64,000 nt of DNA from Lepisosteus oculatus (Eukaryota; Chordata; Actinopteri; Semionotiformes; Lepisosteidae), in contig NC_090698.1 in assembly GCF_040954835.1 (NCBI RefSeq), forward strand, positions 50,044,284 to 50,108,283, in the 5' to 3' direction. The translations under genes were made by a program, and so were the position numbers. Within the stretch, counting starts at the first letter, position 1, and each line of letters starts with the position of its first letter. The notes beneath the pieces were generated by a model that was given only the letters and a program-made list of their open reading frames with translations, had not been told where the DNA came from and searched no databases. Below, in pieces: positions 50,881 to 63,400 of this stretch.

Positions 50881-53679
50881 CATATATTCTTAAGAGATGG
50901 AATGCTTTTTTGCTTTTTTGCTTTGGCCTATATCTAATGTATAATAATAATTCAGAACATTGTAAATCCAAGAAAACGATAGGGATTAAAGAGACAAATC
51001 TTTTCTGATTTGTCTTATGCTTTTGCTTTTTAAAGAATCTTAAAGAAACAATCAAATGAACTATAGGTTGACTTGAATATTCTGGTACTCATTTAGTACA
51101 GAGATAGTGTAATATCTTGAGAGTCATCTCTTCAGTGTGTGCTGTGCCTGGATGGCAGCCAAGCTTTCAAAGCTTAGGGGACCACCACCACTTAGTTGAT
51201 CAAATGAGAAGAGGCAGAATATTAAGGTGCAAAATATTTTTATTTTATGAATATTTGTTATTTACTCAGTGGGTAGTCATTGCTCAAGAAATATTATATA
51301 CTTCCATGGTCTGCAAAGCATTTACACACTATTGACATATCATCTTGAGAGTTAGCACACTGCATCGTATTGTACCATGTCATGAATGGGAATAGCATAT
51401 CCTTCCACTTGAGAGCTAGCCCACTAAAGTGATACTGTAGATCCTTCCACCTGTTAAAGTAAAAAAAAGGCAAGAAAAAATGTTAAAATATGAGTAGCTA
51501 ATAATTTTTCACTTTAAGTCTAGTATAATGTAAAGATTGATAATATCCTTAAATGATATCCTTTCATTAAACCAATGTTATGTATTAAGTTAGTCATTTT
51601 ATGCTATGCCCTATTGTTTGGTAAAACGTTTGGGAGGTAGAGGGGAAAAATCATTAATATCTCTTCAGTGTGAAAGGATGGACTATAACCTTTAATTTTG
51701 CTGATGTTTAAACCACTTAAAATAAATTCCGAAATTAAGCACGGATCTTCCAGTACCAGCACTAACAGATGAACTACTGAACTATTCATGCACACTGAGT
51801 GACCATAATATTACTTCATAAATTACATTGCTTCTAACCCCAGAACTCCGGCCTTGTGCCAAAAGGATTCACATTAACGTGAACCCACATAAGGTTTAGC
51901 CTTTCTTGACACAAGAATATCATACAGCACAACGCCTCTCTGCCTCCAAGTAAAAAGCAGGCCAACGTTATCTTGGCAGAACATAAAAGCAAACAACCCT
52001 CAGACCTATGAACATTATCAGCAAACATTTTCTCCATCCTGTTGGAACAACAGTACACATGGTATAAGCACTATCAAATACTGAGAACAAGTACTCACTA
52101 AGGTAAGAAACAGCCAGATTTGAAACAACGCATTTCCACTGCTGGAAATAACACAGTCACCATTCAACTCAAAGCACCCGCACCTGAGCCATCAGAAAGG
52201 CAAAAGCCTTGAGGCAGCACAAAAGCAAAGACTTGAAACTCATGAGCAAAACCAATTTTTTTCAACTAAGAAGGCGATGAGTAAGTGTGTGGTCTGTGAT
52301 GCAGCTATGAGAGTGGCACATACAAACACTGCTTGAAAAATGAGAACACTTTCTAAACAGATCCTGATCACCCCACTTAGACTTCAGAAGAAGTTAGAAA
52401 CTCTCAGACTGGAGAAACTGTACTCCAGTAGGCATACCTTAACCAGTCTCACATGCACACATACCGTACATTTGAAAGCATATACTGTATATACACAACA
52501 TATACAACTGCCCAGGAGTTTCTATTTGTAAGAACCTTCAGAAGCATTCTTATACATTTTGACTCAGTTTTGTAATGCCTTACCTAAAGTAACATTACAT
52601 GAATGAAACAATTATTTACAATTACAAATGTAAAATGAACAAGTCTTTTTAAAACCTCCATTGAATAATTTTTGTGTAGCTCACATTATCAGCATTACTT
52701 GGACTATATTACATTTTATGGTAAGAGCTAGGCTTGACTTTATATATTGTGGAGGACAAGTGTTTAATGGCTTCCACTTGTTTAAAAGGTTTGATGATTG
52801 TTTTTTTCTGTCTGCACTTGGCTTTCTATGGCTAAAGTTATACGCAAGGACTTGTTTCTTCATTAAGAAAATGATCGTGGAAAACACATATTCCAAAAGT
52901 ATATTATGACTTTCACTTTTATTGGTTAAATCTATTGTTCCATCACTAGCATCCTAATAAAATATACATCCAGTAATGTCTAGATCCTGAATAATTGGTT
53001 GGTTACCCCAAAGCTACAGTTTTTCAAAGTGAAAAAATTATGAAAATTAATGTCAGAAGTTAAATTTATTTTATTAAGCTTTTATTTTAGTTATTTATTT
53101 TGAATGTTGTGTAATTGTATCTAGTTTTATTTCTTCTAATATATTTGTATTTCAGTATTTCTATTATTACTGTATTTAATGCCACCTCAAATCTGATTGA
53201 ACAGGCTTTTTAAATACTGTATCTACTTCTACTATATACTGTATTTTCCCACATTATTTTGTTTGATGTTTCCAAGTGTAGCTAAACACATCTTTGTTTT
53301 TATGAACGATGTTTTACATAATACAATTGTTATTTACTGAACCCACATCTACCTTCTTTTTATCTTTCATAAAATGTGTCTATATTTGTGGAGCTTATGT
53401 GTGAAGATGATACAGTGTAACACTCTGATACTAAATACTAAATGTAAAACCAAAACACACAATATACACGTTCTATTTCCTGATGTTTAGAATTTCTGTT
53501 TATCAAATTCCTACAGAGAGCCATAGAGCTCTTATTAAATCTATCGCATGATTAAATGTAATTTTTTACTTTTCTTGTAGTTACAACTGATGCCAAATGC
53601 TTTTATTTCTTTGTGATGTATTTTGTAATTTACTAAAAATTAATATATATGCGCAAATATTAGAATTTAAAGTCAATCA
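50881..53679. other. Intergenic, nothing recognised
   Basis: AT-rich sequence with short random frames (82 codons or fewer). No exon, RNA gene or clear repeat identified. Confidence 0.4.
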
Positions 53680-53830
53680 ATGGTAACACTTTATTTTAAG
53701 CAACACCTAAAATGTGTGGCACTTAACACATAGATAAACAGTGTATAAAAGCTGGTTTGGTACTAAAAGAACCTTTTGTTAGGAGCAACATACTATGGTT
53801 CATCTATACAGTGTTTTTGATTCCAAAGGA
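53680..53830 (+). repeat. Possible MITE or hAT-like fragment
   Basis: Begins ATGGTAACACTTTATTTTAA, a common starting phrase of fish non-autonomous DNA elements, and continues about 150 bp with no coding. Inverted ends were not confirmed. Confidence 0.3.
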
Positions 53831-54112
53831 TCAATCCACAACTGAAATCTGGGGAATGCAGGTGTTACACCAGCTGGTTATACATCAGCAGTTTCAGTCC
53901 TTTACTTACTTATAGTATTTAACTCCTGAGGTCTGACAAGATTATTCTAGCAGATATGCTACATTCTAATATTCTTCTTTCATTATTAGTACTATTAATA
54001 AGGTTTGTATTAGGCATGTGTTAAAAACAACTATCTATGTTACTATATTTGGTCCATTATATACTCTACCTTATTTTTAGCTTTGTACGACTTCAATAAT
54101 TTTAAGCAAATC
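53831..54112. other. Intergenic, nothing recognised
   Basis: AT-rich spacer without recognisable features. Confidence 0.4.
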
Positions 54113-54356
54113 TATCCATCCATTTTCTACCCTCTAACCACTTTGTGGGGGAGATGAAGCTAGCTACAGGCACAAGGCAGGGTACACCGTGCTCCTGTCT
54201 ATTGTGGGGCACACGTGCACACAGAAAAGGAAACCAGCACAAACACAGGAAGAACATACAAACTGCACACAGATAGCAGGCCAGGTCCTGAATTTAACCC
54301 AGGGCCCCAGCACTGCAAGGAAGCAATGCAAACAGCTGTACCACTGTGCCACCCAT
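54113..54356 (-). repeat. DANA-like tRNA-type SINE
   Basis: The plus strand runs from ATCCATCCATTTTCTACCCT through GGCACAAGGCAGGGTACACC, ACTGCACACAGATAGCAGGC, TTTAACCCAGGGCCCCAGCA and CTGTACCACTGTGCCACCC. This is the full SINE order in reverse, including the box-B region and the 5' end. An inner piece (the TTTGGACTGTGGGAGG region) is deleted. Confidence 0.75.
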
Positions 54357-54969
54357 AAAGTAAAACTTTCTTTTTGACTGATGCTACTTTTTACCTTTTA
54401 CTACCTTTAACTAATGTGCTGATTAATACATTTGCACTTTGGCACAAGGGACACCCATAAAACATGACTCACAAAGGATTAGCTGGAGGATGTTCTGACT
54501 CTTGAACACCCAGATGTGAATGACCTCATCTCTTTTTTTTTGCCTTTTCTGTTCTCTTTGTATATGTATTAAATGTCAAGCATTATTATATATCTTATTG
54601 TGGGACAGGGATCTTATCTATAAAATAGCGTAAGGCAGACTAAACAAATTGTTTAAAAAATGACCTGATCTTAACATTCTATGCAGGGTTTGACGGGAGA
54701 CAGCTGGAATCCTCTTTTCTGGCTCGGAACATAGATTATGTGAAAGGAGGCTGGTGTTCAGCAGAAGAGAAGTTGGCCACAATTTCAAACGATATCCAGT
54801 GCTCTCTCAAGTTGCATATAAGAACATTGTTTTCTGAGAAAATAAATTTGCACGAACTCAGTCAATCACATAGTCTGTAATTTTCCTTTAAGGCCTAATT
54901 TTGTTTGGAAACAAATGTGCACCATCTACATATGTTCCTCCATTATAGCTTTAAAATACACTGCTTTTG
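54357..54969. other. Intergenic, nothing recognised
   Basis: No exon or clear repeat seen. Confidence 0.4.
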
Positions 54970-55470
54970 ATACTTAAGAAAGAGCAATCGTATTAGATGG
55001 CATGCATGGCTGTCTCTGAAACTGGCTCCCTCGTCCTTATTGATAATGTAACTAACGAGGGCAGCAGCACAACACAATGTATTCTAAAGTTCACAGAAAT
55101 ATTTTCCTGCTCATGTAGAAGAAGAAGGAACAAAATGCTTCCATAGTTATTGGACAGTGCTTCACAATGCTGCAAGACAACAACCCAAAACATACATATA
55201 GCCAATGCAACCAGGAAGATCACTGGGAGAAGAAAATGGAAAATGTTGGACTGGCCAGATTAATCTCCAGATTTAAAACCATTTGAGCATGGATGTTACA
55301 TGCTGAAACAAAAAAAAAAGAACCCCCAAAGAACAAGCATGTATAACATATGAGGGTGCCATCAAACTCAGGGCACATGTTTAATTAAAGTCTTCCCCTT
55401 TGTTCCTCTGATGTTGTTTTCATTTGACAAAGTGACCGTGTCTTCCTGAAAAGTATTGGAGTGAGACCAT
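54970..55470 (+). pseudogene. Decayed Tc1-like transposase, same subfamily as 50.0 kb
   Basis: CTGCAAGACAACAACCCAAA, ACATACATATAGCCAATGCA, GGGAGAAGAAAATGGAAAAT and GGCCAGATTAATCTCCAGAT reproduce, in broken frame, the second catalytic-Asp block and the downstream PSQSPD block of Tc1 transposases. The fragment parallels 50,170-50,470 on the same strand. No terminal repeat pair was found. Confidence 0.6.
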
Positions 55471-56999
55471 AAAACACCTCAATTGAAGATGAAGTGCTCC
55501 TGTATAATACCAGCAGCAATTAAATGACACTTAAGAAAAACAAAGTTCGTTTTTCCACTCCACCAAACAGCAACCCACACCATGATACTGATACTGCCTT
55601 GTCTGAGCCCTCTCTGCTGAAATCAGGATTCGTCTAAGAAGACTATTGTCATCCACAAAACCACAGGACGTGACATGTTTCAGTAGCTCTAGAAAAGTAC
55701 CACCTTGCATGTTGTAGTTAAAAAAGGATTATGCCTAGCGACATGGCTTCTGTGACTAAAACAAGCTTTTTTAGGATCATATGAATTGTATCTTTGTTAC
55801 TGCCTGCTGTTTTGCAACATCTGACAAGCAAGGAATAGGGAATAAATTGGGTGGTGATGTTATGCCCATATCCATTTGACAGTCAAACAGCCAATGCAAT
55901 GCCTTTCACTAATTAGCCAAATTGCCAGGGTAATTGGTTTACTCAGTAGCATGGAGGACCTACACATATGAGCCCCCTGTTTTACCTGAAAAAACTTGTG
56001 AAACTGGGAATGATGCTGGAAATGACCTGGTGTAAAATACTGCTCACTATGACAGATTTCCCTGTAAACCTAAACTGTAGGCACAAGTTAGTTGTTCAAT
56101 AACCACAACCATATGTGAAACCATATCCTTCATGGGGAGGGAATCTATGGGAGATTGAACCTGCTTCTACCTTTTAACTATATGGGTGTTTCTCTAAATC
56201 CCTAAAACTAATATACCTTCATTGGATGTTGGAAATGTCTACACATTACAGTCATTATTTACTTTTATTAAGCATATACTGTAGACTGTGAAAGCAAAGT
56301 ATTATGGGTAAAAGACATTGAAATTATTTTCAGGACTTTTCCAAATGAGAATAAATCAATGAATCAAATTAAAAATGAGCATTGATTCAGGTTTTTAAAG
56401 CTTGCTTTGTACCTACCAAATTGTCAATGGGATAACAGGTTTCAGAGTGGAAATTTTCAAAAGGCGTCTATGAAGTTACTCAGCCTTCTGATCATATTCA
56501 GTCATCTTTGCAGAAAGACTTGAAGCATACTGTGTTATCTTACTTTAACAATGTGATAGCAACCATGCAGGACACTTAAGAGGAAGAACACAGAAAGGTT
56601 CATCAGATCATGAAAGACACATGAGATGCACGCAGGTGTGGCTCAGCTTGAAACAATAGATTTTAACTCAAACTGAGGCATTAAGAAAAAAGGAATCGTA
56701 AGTGAAAAAGAGCTAGTTTAAATGAGAGTTAAATACAAGAAGGAAATGCCTTTTCGATTGGAAGGATTTCCTTCTATTACTATATATGGAAAGTTTGTGA
56801 GAACTGAGATGTTAATGTATTGTTTTATCTGCTGTTTCTAAAATGATAATCCTTGTCTACAGTGATCTGAAATTAATGTCTGGTTTAAAAGTCTGAAATT
56901 ATTCTTTAAGGTTAACATTTATTTAGTGTATCACAGTGTGACAAAAGTCTGTGAAGAACAGTGGCTTTAGAGCTTTGTTTACATGTGTTTTGCCTATAA
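55471..56999. other. Intergenic, probable old repeat at its left end
   Basis: About 55,550-55,990 (AACCCACACCATGATACTGA, GATTCGTCTAAGAAGACTAT, AATTAGCCAAATTGCCAGGG) has the feel of an antisense DNA-transposon remnant, but the family is not recognised. The rest is AT-rich with nothing identified. Confidence 0.35.
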
Positions 57000-57780
57000 T
57001 GGCCAGTGTTCCTCGGGTATGGTGATTTTTATCTCTCTGTGTCCACCTCCCTTTGCTTTCAAGGCTTTCCTTCTGCCTAGTGCAAGCAGAACAGCAGCCA
57101 GCGGTCTTCACAGAACTGAATGACACACTGTTTATCTAGATGTCTGGCACTTATCACACAGCAAGAGGTGACACATGAGCTGGTGGAGACCAGACTTGGA
57201 AAAGAGGAAACAAAGGAGAGGAAGGAAAGACAAAACACCACAACATCTGGTAATTTGTGTACAGACATGGTCCTCAAGTAGTCCCAAGTTGTTTATGTCT
57301 GATTTCCCTGTACGACCACCCAGACACTCCTGTTCTTCATTCAAGTCCTGGACTTGTGGCCAGAAAGGGGACTTAAAAACAGTGGCCAGTGGGGGTAAAG
57401 GATTCACACCCTCTGTTCCTCCCTCGCCTTGTTCCTTGCTGGAAACAGCAGGGCAGGAGAGGTATATTGGAACATATGGCTACAGGACTATCAAGATAAG
57501 GACGACACCAGCGAGACAGATTAAGGATAGTGTTGAGGTTTTTGTATTTGCTCTGGCAGAAGTAAGCACATCTGGATGGCTGACATGAGCTGAGTAAGTA
57601 TTCATTGGGAGCCCAGAGGCTCTGGGAGCAGAGGCAGTGCAAAAGAAAATCCTGGCACAGGTGTTCTAAAAGGTAGGTCTCCTCTCCAGTGAAAGTGAAA
57701 GAGGAGGAAGATGTTTTCTTTCTTGCAAAGAGCTTTTCTAGGGCCTCTTTTCCTTTGGGTGCTTTCAACTATGTTGGATT
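57000..57780. other. Unexplained block that appears richer in G+C, open frames on both strands
   Basis: Appears richer in G+C than the surroundings. A 137-codon plus frame (57,175-57,588) and a 131-codon minus frame (57,373-57,768) overlap. Neither shows a recognisable domain, convincing splice structure or family resemblance. It could be an exon of an unrecognised non-coding RNA or a piece of an old repeat. Confidence 0.35.
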
Positions 57781-59439
57781 CTTGTTTGCATGTGTCTCTT
57801 GTGGTTGCCTTTTTAAGTGGATAATGAAGCTACCTTTTTTGTAATTGTGAGCAGCTATAGAAGTTAACTAATAATTACAGTAATAATTGTATTTATGTGC
57901 CTTTGGTGGCTCCAGCCTGTGTGGGAAGAAGGGCCTAAGCACCTTTATAATTTTCTAAGTTGTGAAGCCTGCTACAACTAATACAAACTGTTGCTATTGC
58001 GATATAAACTACTTTTAAGTTGAAATATTTTTTTATTTTTGCGTAATCAGACCTTTTTCTTTAAAAATTTCTTTGTGAGTAAACGTCGAGCAAGATTTTT
58101 GCAATGTAACAGTACATTGTCAATTTAGTGAGTTTTATTTTTTAGAAACACTTGCAGGCGAAAGTGCTGTTTTGTCAATATTTCTGTAGTTTTAAGCCAT
58201 CCATAGGCAGTGGATAAGTAATTTTCCTTAGAGCTGTCGCTGAGCAGATGAACAGTTAATTGTTTTGTGCCCCGCGAAGTCTGTATGTTTGTAATGTAAA
58301 AATGTTCATTATGAAAGTTATCAAAGTAATTCTGTATGACTGTACAAAGACTTTTTCATTAGGAGTTTGAAGCCTGTAATGTGCTAAAAAAAAATATCTG
58401 CAGCTTGGAAAAACCTGAAAATCCATAAGAGAGGACTGGCTTGACTTCTCATCTGAATCCAGTGTACCCTGCTATAAAGGATTTAAGGAAAATAGCTGAA
58501 TAAGTTGTTCAATTGTACTAGCTTCAGAGGATGCCGTGAAATTTAATTGTATGGTTGAGGAAAGTGAACAAACTAAAAGTAGTATGTATTGAACATGTTA
58601 TTATTTATTTAAAAAATAATAATTTGCAAACAAATCTGCTATATGTTTCTAAGATATATCTTAGATGCGCGAACAAAAAGCAGTTTGAAGGTGCAGTTTA
58701 GGAGGTGCAGCTAATGTTAGTAAACTTAGCAAATTCTTTAGGTGATGTTAAACTATACTTTTAAACTAGGTTTACAATAGTTACATACGCAATGCTCAAA
58801 GTTCATAAAGCACCTTGAGGTTAACAAAAACATGTAGGTTTATATCTTGTTTTTTGTTGTCTACGGCATTTTTTTATTGGTACCGATTTCTCTTATTAAC
58901 CAGTAAAGACCTTGGAATTACACTTATTCTCCAGTAGGTGGTGCTGTGATTGAAATAATGTCTAGTTTTTTTCTAATCTATTCTCCGTGTAATCATTGAT
59001 TCTATTTGTTATTATGTGACCATCTAAATGTTTCCTTACCATTCACTAAATCATAATCAAAACATAAAACTTGCTTGAAAGAAAAATATGTACATGCAAT
59101 TATCCTGTTATGTATTGTAGAACCTTTGATCGGCACCACAAAATTCTCTTGAAATGAGTGATGTATTTAGTATAAAACAGTGCCTTGAACGAACAAAAGG
59201 AGAAAATGTTTTTCCAGCTCTGGGACGTAATGCTGCCCCTTTCCTAGGTTTAAGTTCCAATACTTGCATTCTCTCAGTACTAAGTGAGAAAGTTTGCGAC
59301 TGCCTAGTATAAGAAACAGCAGTAATGGCCGTCTGAACCAACAGAAAATCTTGAGCACTGGAAGTGTTGGGCTTTTACCTTTAGGCTTTCATTTTCTGGC
59401 TAGACACATGGGAGTTAAAGTTTATATTTTTGTGAAGGT
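57781..59439. other. Intergenic, nothing recognised
   Basis: AT-rich, short random frames only. Confidence 0.4.
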
Positions 59440-59800
59440 GTGAAGTAATATCAGGGTGGCATGGAGGGCAGCAAGACTGGTTCATAATTCTTAATAGACT
59501 GGTTCTGGGATGGATTCTGGCAAACTCTGTGGTGCCTTCTGTATAAAGCTTTCATGTCCTTCCAGTTACCATGCCTGTTTTCTCCAAAGGCTCCAGTTTC
59601 CTTGCTTAGACCTAAGACATTTGGCCTAGTTTAACTGGCATTTCCAAATGGTCCTGTGAGTGAATGCGTCTGTGAAAGACTGACTTCTTTTCTAGGGTGT
59701 ATCCTGCCTTACACACATTGTCAGCCTTGTTAGGCTCTGGCTCACCACACCCCTGTATTGCACTAAACAGAGAAAATTGACTAATGGATGAAGTCATAGT
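59440..59800 (+). repeat. DANA-like SINE, sense copy, diverged
   Basis: The plus strand reads AGGGTGGCATGGAGGGCAGC, GGTTCTGGGATGGATTCTGG, TACCATGCCTGTTTTCTCCA, AAGGCTCCAGTTTCCTTGCT, ACTGGCATTTCCAAATGGTC, GTGAATGCGTCTGTGAAAGA and TAGGGTGTATCCTGCCTTAC. This is the complete 5'-to-3' order of the SINE that occurs in reverse at 22.0 and 54.1 kb. Confidence 0.7.
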
Positions 59801-59907
59801 TTATTTATTCCTTAAAAAATTCTCTGTATGTATTAGGATTATAAAGATCAAACAGTAAAGAATAACAAGTATTATCTTCATTCTATTGACTAACTGACTA
59901 ATTCCTA

Positions 59908-60240
59908 ATGTCCCAGTATAGCGATGGGGACACTATACAGTAAAAATAGCACCATACTTTGGATGAAATGTGGTCCAAACTTTCAGTTGTCATTAAAAAT
60001 CCCAGGGCATTTCATGATAAGTGTAGGGTATTACCCCAGTGTCCTGGTCAAATTTCCCTCCCTGCCCTTTAAAAATCATGGCCTCCTATTAACCCCCTTC
60101 TTCATCTGTCTGCTCTCCTTCCCACTGATAGCTGATGTGTGGCGAGCGCACTGGTGCACATTGGCAGCATCATCCAGGTGGGGCCCCCATAAAGCACTTT
60201 GAGTGGAATGTCCAGAGGTACTAAATAAGTGTATTATTTA
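59908..60240 (+). repeat. 5'-truncated 5S-type SINE
   Basis: Starts in the core at ATGTCCCAGTATAGCGATGG. It continues with GATGAAATGTGGTCCAAACT, AAATCCCAGGGCATTTCATG, ATCATGGCCTCCTATTAACC and CACTGATAGCTGATGTGTGG, and ends AAAGCACTTTGAGTGGAATG...TAAATAAGTGTATTATT. The 5S head is missing, as expected from incomplete reverse transcription. Confidence 0.8.
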
Positions 60241-61879
60241 TTGCTACAGATAAGGGCTAATACTCATAAGAGGAAGGAAACCAACAGAATTGTTTATCTA
60301 TTTACCTTTTTCTTTGAGAATCGGCTCATTTTAAGGTAAATGTGTGTGTGTTTTCTGTATTTTGTGTGTTTCCTTTAGGAAACATTCAAGGTTCTTGAAC
60401 CATTTCACTGTTTTCCAAAATTAAGCATAACATGGAACTAGTATGGAGTTATTACATCATAAGGGCATTATAAGAACTGACACCCACAGTAGCTAAGGAA
60501 GTGGAAACCATGGTAACCGTGAACAATTAAGTGTACAACAAATTGAATAAAATTAATGAGAATGAAGATTAAATACAGAAATACACAGAAATCCCTGTGA
60601 AGTTCCAGTGCCTAGAGCAGAATTCACAGAAGTACACATTTAAGTGGATCCCACTAGCTGTCAAGATTTTATAATGGTTCCAGATTTTTGTTTAATACGT
60701 TCATTAAAAGTATTGTTTATATTGCATATTTAAAAGCCAGAGACACAAAAACCCTTTTAACATCATCAGTGAATCCAGTTTCAATTAAATCAACAGAATA
60801 CCAAGAGGGTAATGTAGAAGATGAAGACTGTTGGAGAAGATGGTATAACTCAAACATACTTGTGTGGCTTTTGCAGTAGGAAGATAATCCATGAAAAACA
60901 GCAACAGGTTTCATTTTCTTTTAATCCTACAATAAACAAACGATGTCATTGAAGCATAGTATGTGAGAGCAGTAGTGCATTGTTGTGACAGGAACTCGTT
61001 GGACCATAATGTACAGTATGTTTGTCTTTTATTAATAAAGTGCAGATATTTTTGGCAATGTTTCCATAGGCATGGCCAATTTTGTTTGCAAAGGATAAAC
61101 ATGTTTCACTGCTTTTCAAATTGTATTGGAGGGTTCTGTAAGTGAAATCGCACTTGAAACACATCACTTGGAAATGATATCAATAAATGGATAACACCCC
61201 ATGAAACTGTTTTCTTATGGAATTAAAAGAGGGTAACACTTTCAATGCTGCTGCTACTACTACTACTAACAATACAAGTTTATGAATGAATGCACATCAG
61301 AAAACTCAAAGCTGAGTATAACAACATGTATGTGACAAATATGAATAAAAATAAAAATCAATGCAAATTGACACAATACAGCTAAGAGTAAAACAAAATT
61401 CTAAATTAAATAGCTTTAATAGCAGGAGGTTTTTCAGTAAGATTTAAAGGTGTTGATAGTTGCAGAGTATGAAGAGGATTTGTGCAAAGGAGTCACTGCA
61501 CATGAAAATGCTTTATCACTCATTGCATAGAGCCTGGTTTTTGGTTGAGTAACGGGCAGATGTTGAATAGTTTTAGTTTGCACAGGAACTGAAGATTTCA
61601 GAAAATACAAAAGTCTTTTTTTGTGTTTTAGAGAGGATACCCCAGGAGGTAACACACTGCTGTAGTTTAATCTTCATGAGATAAAGGGATTTGTTGCAAT
61701 ATGCCCACATCAAATAAGCAGAGAGAGGGTCTTAACTGAACAACATTCCTTACTTCAAATACATAACTTTCATCGTAAGCCTGATTTCAGCACCATCAAC
61801 AACAACACTGACATGTTTGTGAAGCTGATGTTGGGAACGGAAATTCAGTCTTGTTTGAGTTAAGTTTAGGAAGGTTCTG
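60241..61879. other. Intergenic, one short microsatellite
   Basis: No gene recognised. A CTG/CTA triplet run lies at about 61,245-61,268. Other frames are short and random. Confidence 0.4.
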
Positions 61880-63118
61880 TCGCATCCATATCTTAAAACC
61901 GACACCCAGTTGCGGCAGCCTCCTCTGCTGCTGCGTAGAGGTGCTGGTTGCCTTGGATTTGTTCATTGGATTAGATTTGCTCTTCTCCCTAAGGCGAAGA
62001 AGTGGTGTCAGGGCCAAGCCACAACCCCCACATGACTATAAACAATTTCATCGCAAAGGTATCCGGCACGACTGCCTATTAGTGAACTCCCACGTGCATC
62101 CCTATCATTACTGTCGACTGGTGTTTGGGTTCCTGGTGATGGGGGCAGGATTGAATGATCTGGAAGCCACTAGTCAGGGCCCTGGAAGGCAGAGATACAG
62201 GGCTATCGGTAGCAGATGGGCTTCGAGTGGCAGCTCAGCTGAGCGGCAGAAATTTAGATGGGACTTTAGGTGCTCCTCTGTGTTTGAGCAGCCCTATTTA
62301 AGGACCACATCACTCACACCAGCTGGGGAAAGGCCTAGAAATGTAGCTTACTCAAACATTGCTGGATAGGCTGCCGTGTCTATTGGGACATTTACCCTAG
62401 GGGTATAGAAACCTTCACAGCAGAAAAACCTCCCTACCACTAGCACCACGGGACATAAGGACTTTGCTGGATGCCAGCTATGGCATGGACAACAAAATGC
62501 CTCCAATTCTGAAATTGACCTGCCATGACCATGTGCCATAAATAGAAATCCTAAAGAGAACCAACTGCAGGAGTATTGAAGCTACCATCAAGTGGACTAC
62601 TGTAACTGCCATTTAAAACACATGTACGGCCCGTTACAACCCAGTCACTGTTCTTCAAGTGGACAGAAAAGGTGGCTAAAGGACCAACTGATGATCTAGC
62701 TAAAGAAGTGTGGGATAAACCCTGTTCCCTTGAAACTGCAGTAGCAGAACTATCCACCCAGGGAGGCACTGCTATCAAGGAGGGCAGTTAGCTGAGGAAG
62801 AGAGCGCCAAGCGTTGCCTAATGAGACAGAAGAGGCATATGGTCAAATCTTCTCTTGTCCCCACAGGCCTGGATTTCGTGTGGGCTGTCTGTGGAAGACG
62901 GTGTGCTTCTCACTTTGGATGGTACAGCCATCGATAAGACTCGCAAGTAGTAGTCAAAACCATCATCGATAGCAATGGGCACCCTGATGACTTCAATGAG
63001 GATTGAGGGAATCTGTCATCACACACAAAAAGAGACAGACCAAACCTACTAAATATGGAGGTAGAGATGTCAGTGTGGTCAGAGCATACTTGTACAAATA
63101 TTTATCCTTATTAATAAA
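61880..63118 (+). other. Unclassified block, apparently G+C-richer, ending in a poly(A) signal
   Basis: About 1.2 kb that appears clearly richer in G+C than its surroundings. It has a 172-codon plus frame at 61,851-62,369 and a CTATTTAAGG box near 62,291. Downstream come broken frames with clustered stops, and it closes with AATAAAG at 63,113-63,119. I do not recognise the protein. The pattern suggests a decayed repeat or a retrocopied transcript rather than a working gene. Neither SPTLC1 nor the neighbour expected in mammals (IARS1) is represented. Confidence 0.35.
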
Positions 63119-63244
63119 GCAAATACAAATGCAAAGTCATGAAAAGTGAAGAATAATGTAATATTTTTCCATAATTTCTAATGTTGCAGGACATTAACAA
63201 TCATGTCACCTGCTAAAATATACAACTTGTATTAACCTACTTAT

Positions 63245-63400
63245 GTTTTTGACAGGTGTTTCAATCCAAGGTGATTTTATGATGCATCCTTAATTGACTC
63301 AGTCTGATATCTTGCTCAAGGATACAACTGCAGTGTCCCACCCATAATGTTCCTGTTATACTGTAAATCCACAGCTGTAACAATACTGTGTATTAATGCC
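63245..63400 (+). repeat. Old fish interspersed repeat
   Basis: TTCAATCCAAGGTGATTTTA, TCTTGCTCAAGGATACAACT and GCAGTGTCCCACC follow the wording of a common fish repeat (CTTGCTCAAGGGTACAACTG). Only a fragment is present. Confidence 0.45.

Noticed and set aside
57175..57588. 137-codon plus-strand frame as a protein gene
   Set aside because: No domain, no Kozak or splice support, and an equally long frame runs on the other strand.
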